From contig CASDQU010000105.1 of assembly GCA_949282835.1 (NCBI GenBank), forward strand, positions 1-9,551: a stretch of DNA of 9,551 nt. Direction: 5' to 3'. This DNA comes from an uncultured Bacillota bacterium (GTDB lineage Bacteria; Bacillota; Clostridia; Christensenellales; UBA1242). How positions within the stretch are numbered: the stretch's first letter is position 1; every line of letters begins with the position of its first letter. Made by a program: the position numbers and the translations under genes. The notes beneath the pieces were generated by a model that saw nothing but the letters and a program-made list of their open reading frames with translations, was not told where the DNA came from and made no database searches. This document shows, in pieces, positions 8,801 through 9,551 of the stretch.

Positions 8801-9551
8801 TGTCAAGGCATGTGTTCCAACAAGTTCTGACGCGAATTTACCTGTTAAAGTAATATCGTCTCCGCTAATTGCATTGTCAAACCTTATATTTGTGGAAGTT
8901 GTGATATCGGCATTTCTGTCAAAGATTTTTTGTACTGAGTCAATGGTGATATCACGAGGAGTAATATTTAATGTTATAGTGAGATTGAATTTTGTATAGT
9001 TTGCGCCCTCACCGCTCTGCACTGTGAAATATGTTTTGTCATAGCTAGCCGCTTTAACAACATCTTTACCTACTAAGATAGAGATGTTTTTAAGTGCTAG
9101 TTTATAAAGTGTGCTATTAAGAGCATGATTGCCGCTATCGTCTGTCATTGTGAGGTCAATATCAGACAAACTATCATTCTCTGTAATCTTTATTGTCCAA
9201 ACCCCTCTCTCTTCGTCATAAGCAAGAGTAAGACTTGGAGTGGTCTTATCATAAGTTATTGCAAGAGGACTTGTAACATTGATGTTTAATGTGCCAAGCG
9301 ATGACAAAATTTCAAATGTGAGCCCTTCTTGTGCCATTACCACTTCATAGTTGTCGTCATTTAGAGTGCTAATATCTATAAATGAATACTCTCTGCTAGC
9401 CTGTCCACTCTCTCTAACAAGACCGATAGTTATCTCTTCGCTGGTATTTTTATCAGTAAAGTTTACAGTATAAGTAAACTCAAACTTAGGGTCATCTGTG
9501 CCAAAATACTTAGAGGTCAATTCTTGTGGAAGCATGCTTTGGTTTACTGTA
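2888..9551 (-). CDS. Giant modular surface protein, InlB B-repeat and YDG/MBG-like repeats, C-terminal TM anchor (5' partial)
   Basis: At least 2,215 codons, open to the right edge. The first in-window ATG (9535) is not a credible start: five more sense codons (TVNQS) precede it, there is no Shine-Dalgarno site, and no signal peptide follows. Residues below count from that Met. About 190-273 and 384-470 are YDG-type modules (NYDETT, 'GDDITL', 'DEANYNL', ending in ITP). About 273-382 is MBG-like (FVYGD). About 470-580, 660-759, 759-846 and 1551-1654 resemble InlB B-repeats; the third opens YQITFDPNGG and ends LTAKW, the fourth ends LYAAWE. Much of the remainder (about 580-660, 846-1550, 1656-2060) is divergent InlB-like beta repeats with recurring 'GY.F' and aromatic-Ala-x-F/W endings. 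About 2064-2165 is GLUG-like. Residues 2177-2201 form one transmembrane helix, followed by RKKKKK and a short cytoplasmic tail. No LPXTG precedes the helix, so the protein is probably membrane-anchored, not sortase-linked. No catalytic motif was seen. An adhesin or stalk role is inferred from repeat type; the true N-terminus is unseen. Confidence 0.88.
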   Translation of the reverse strand, partial: TVNQSMLPQELTSKYFGTDDPKFEFTYTVNFTDKNTSEEITIGLVRESGQASREYSFIDISTLNDDNYEVVMAQEGLTFEILSSLGTLNINVTSPLAITYDKTTPSLTLAYDEERGVWTIKITENDSLSDIDLTMTDDSGNHALNSTLYKLALKNISILVGKDVVKAASYDKTYFTVQSGEGANYTKFNLTITLNITPRDITIDSVQKIFDRNADITTSTNIRFDNAISGDDITLTGKFASELVGTHALTDLELAGGDEANYNLVENEYSGSITPLSVTNASITIGKLNFVYGDINKGMTLEEIKELISSIEATFDTISGDIEKGYASVIGWSVSEDELSTAGYLNAGEMQELSFTISSKNFNFASDTTSEGVSTITLSVSIQMRVKEIDLSSLVIEKNYDETTALPYGFSENIDEYILSYGDIFDDVEIDIENSYYEDKEVGENKKVTIVLKGSDKDNYYPSNAQGTINEFAVTFKVVANQEDEALVSDGKFVDDGLEPNVTYTSFSIEYPTTLTAAQVLGKFVYPTRTGYRATGWMILTDNGYQALTEDNVLSILREVAFDTDNITKSINIYTVWEIRTYTISVSGDNFDYDIQGDYNAEDKNIDYYSSAKILITGKRGYKYLGETTITGTLGSSDTGESGKSTTTISLNNIGSNISLQVKMSEINITIKIDTAIPQYTNRIDQESLSQTVSYFELEDMTAENLPKLLVTEGTYYLSDYSYLVNGVEKKLGEQNLLTVIDEMLTTLEEDMTVTFKAVWTGERYQITFDPNGGTLEGDETIEVIYGSVFSEKFPVASLAGRSNIWLDSNEQEYKDGDIYHTIGQFNEEASIWTETLTAKWSNNTYNLTVVFDEKIDIVVNGKSISSGQQYQVTYSETTITLSVSAERGYNFVAEDKELNGQMTEEGSTISIYNLVADGTITINSTPAPNDLIYFTTKIDKVELGSTDPESGEITYAEIKENTIIAYTESTVILRFTATKGYELALTSAKLVGTSGKIATSLDENGRLIVTWSGFTTNETLTVTATAKTNYITFGDISQYYDTISFNGISYKVTGDSVPVTTDTKVEIRATLKYGYDSATVTSSIEEKLISQDCLFNNSTKCYYLTATLDLINEDFSLTFTAKPREYNFVIAISEGQESYGEILSESEQTVAFGSAIDLQAGLLDEGYIFVSWQWNGYDISFEQDGSYTLSAVDKERLESATEGKLYIYATFRERKVNISLTLSGNGEVAYSQGGEEKVLKGNTTHKFDIYLKVDLVIRFIPKEGYEVGKLVIDNQEVSLEDYSYDEQTNTVTLPIDVKTPLQSIEIEFVASDACITVQAGVMVNYQTTYGILDGGSILLSDREGNLLDESLYLENNGNLVIGADYRYISKTDNIIYFIIEEKEGYDLSLNVTGMQEGSNHGEIEVNGKSIHYVTGMKDGGSITATFIALANVIDVYFVTAEDPTSSVEGGTIIGDTSSPLVQINGNNTSHIRATVTTGANLSITINSGISYRLVADENGYLKYALSSNLHDGVITAGLVEEANILQTGYSNISKLELSHVDGNTTIYIYVEPKVYNLRFYVNANNQVTVENAIIYGEEIDLSLLTDEQRASIFPKREGYTLGGYYTIQYGQGIQYIDRFGEVTTTWKETGYYWNKNSYEVERNFFDPETQTFTLYAAWELNKSSVTITFMPDGFETNPNIAGISDVIVNISPADEILWYDQNNKWYAQVSAGVSLTLKAYEFEGYEFRYWSVFKDGQSQGNKASQFNMSFAQGDYIIEAVYYPLFSVVSNGVGGTTALLQDGQVVTSASYDPNKIVTLQATAAYGYNFLYWKDQTNGKIIEGVFDEASGNYYYTYPQIISSPLDLVAVFEGKEVLVTFNSESLQENNELTVTLDGNTVDITQPFEARVGQTIVVKVKKSLGYTFEFIGGEAKHSEDKGYSIYTYVIDFKDVVITEEGNTLALTLRETPEEITLIFIYDIDDVPGNDDKSAVGTLTFINANGEQSVITQENNSFKILFGQTVTLSIAASSYYKVDDITMFDGMVYPNFTNYFKNGKLSITPEMIINWFNYELTFEIKFVRVLWIDQEERILEGEGTADNPYLINSEEEMAYVAYLVNEGIKNEEDKLYSECVYELTTNLDFNGKYWVPIGTKENPFNGVMYLKDYNISNILHYTTYDPTTSYGGLFWILGDKVKIVQEDNTLVIILSVVGGLIFLILLILLIILLIRKKKKKEMEEIANG
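3040..3345 (-). other. GLUG/beta-helix-like stub domain within the giant protein
   Basis: Residues about 2064-2165 of the giant protein read 'GEGTADNPYLINSEEEMAYV', then a gap, then 'LTTNLDFNGKYWVPIGT', 'PFNGVMYLKDYNISNI' and 'YGGLFWIL'. This order (G-G-T-x-x-x-P-Y-x-I, then L-x-x-x-x-D-F/L, then W-x-P-I-G, then F-x-G-x-x, then I-S-N, then GLF) matches the opening rung of the GLUG / right-handed beta-helix repeats found in bacterial surface proteins. Only one unit is present and it lies directly against the transmembrane helix. The usual 'DGNGHTI' glycines are replaced (YLKDYNI), so it is degenerate or specialised. It may cap the stalk near the membrane. Assignment is from motif recognition only. 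Confidence 0.6.

Noticed and set aside
9533..9535. ATG as the start codon of the giant protein
   Set aside because: The frame stays open to the window edge (TVNQS precedes it), there is no Shine-Dalgarno sequence, and no signal peptide follows, although the protein has a C-terminal membrane anchor and extracellular-type repeats.
2888..9551. Enzymatic domain (protease, glycosidase) in the giant protein
   Set aside because: No catalytic signature was visible; conserved features are structural glycines and aromatics of beta repeats. An enzymatic head could still lie upstream of the window.
1..9551. CRISPR array, tRNA, rRNA, insertion sequence or toxin-antitoxin pair
   Set aside because: No regularly spaced direct repeats, no cloverleaf or rRNA-like stretch, no transposase motif, and no small gene pair were seen on either strand.

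Overview
The window is AT-rich, dense DNA in which every convincing gene lies on the minus strand. It holds the 3' portion of one very large surface-protein gene, then a two-gene lemA/DUF2207 operon, then a short structured non-coding stretch at the left edge. The absence of outer-membrane features, a lipoprotein-type signal, a C-terminal membrane anchor with a lysine stop-transfer tail, and a giant protein built from InlB B-repeats and YDG/MBG-like modules together suggest a Gram-positive, probably gut-associated low-GC Firmicute (Clostridia-like). This is inferred from style and family content; the window has no phylogenetic marker. Tryptophan is encoded by TGG where checked and all three genes end in TAA, so the standard bacterial code applies.

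Layout in minus-strand transcription order, right to left. (1) 9551-2888: the incomplete giant protein, at least 2,215 residues. It enters from beyond the right edge and reads through YDG/MBG-like modules, canonical and divergent InlB B-repeats, and a short GLUG/beta-helix-like stub, ending in one transmembrane helix and a KKKKK tail. A strong intrinsic hairpin terminator starts 2 bases after its stop codon. (2) 2857-2757: a short AT-rich gap with a good extended -10 promoter and a strong Shine-Dalgarno sequence. (3) 2756-2181: a complete lemA-family gene. (4) 2169-190: a complete DUF2207 gene, 11 bases downstream, encoding a predicted lipoprotein with several membrane segments and a glycine-rich C-terminal tail. 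(5) 189-1: non-coding DNA with two perfect hairpins and a plus-strand-oriented terminator. That terminator suggests a convergent plus-strand gene ending at or beyond the left edge.

LemA and DUF2207 proteins are frequently encoded side by side. Both are membrane-anchored with poorly defined functions, and the spacing here implies co-transcription and perhaps a joint membrane assembly. The giant protein is a separate transcription unit and probably acts as a long membrane-tethered stalk or adhesin. Nothing in the sequence shows that it works with LemA/DUF2207. I found no mobile element, CRISPR array, tRNA or rRNA. The least explained parts are the structured left edge and the unusual modular make-up and anchoring of the giant protein.
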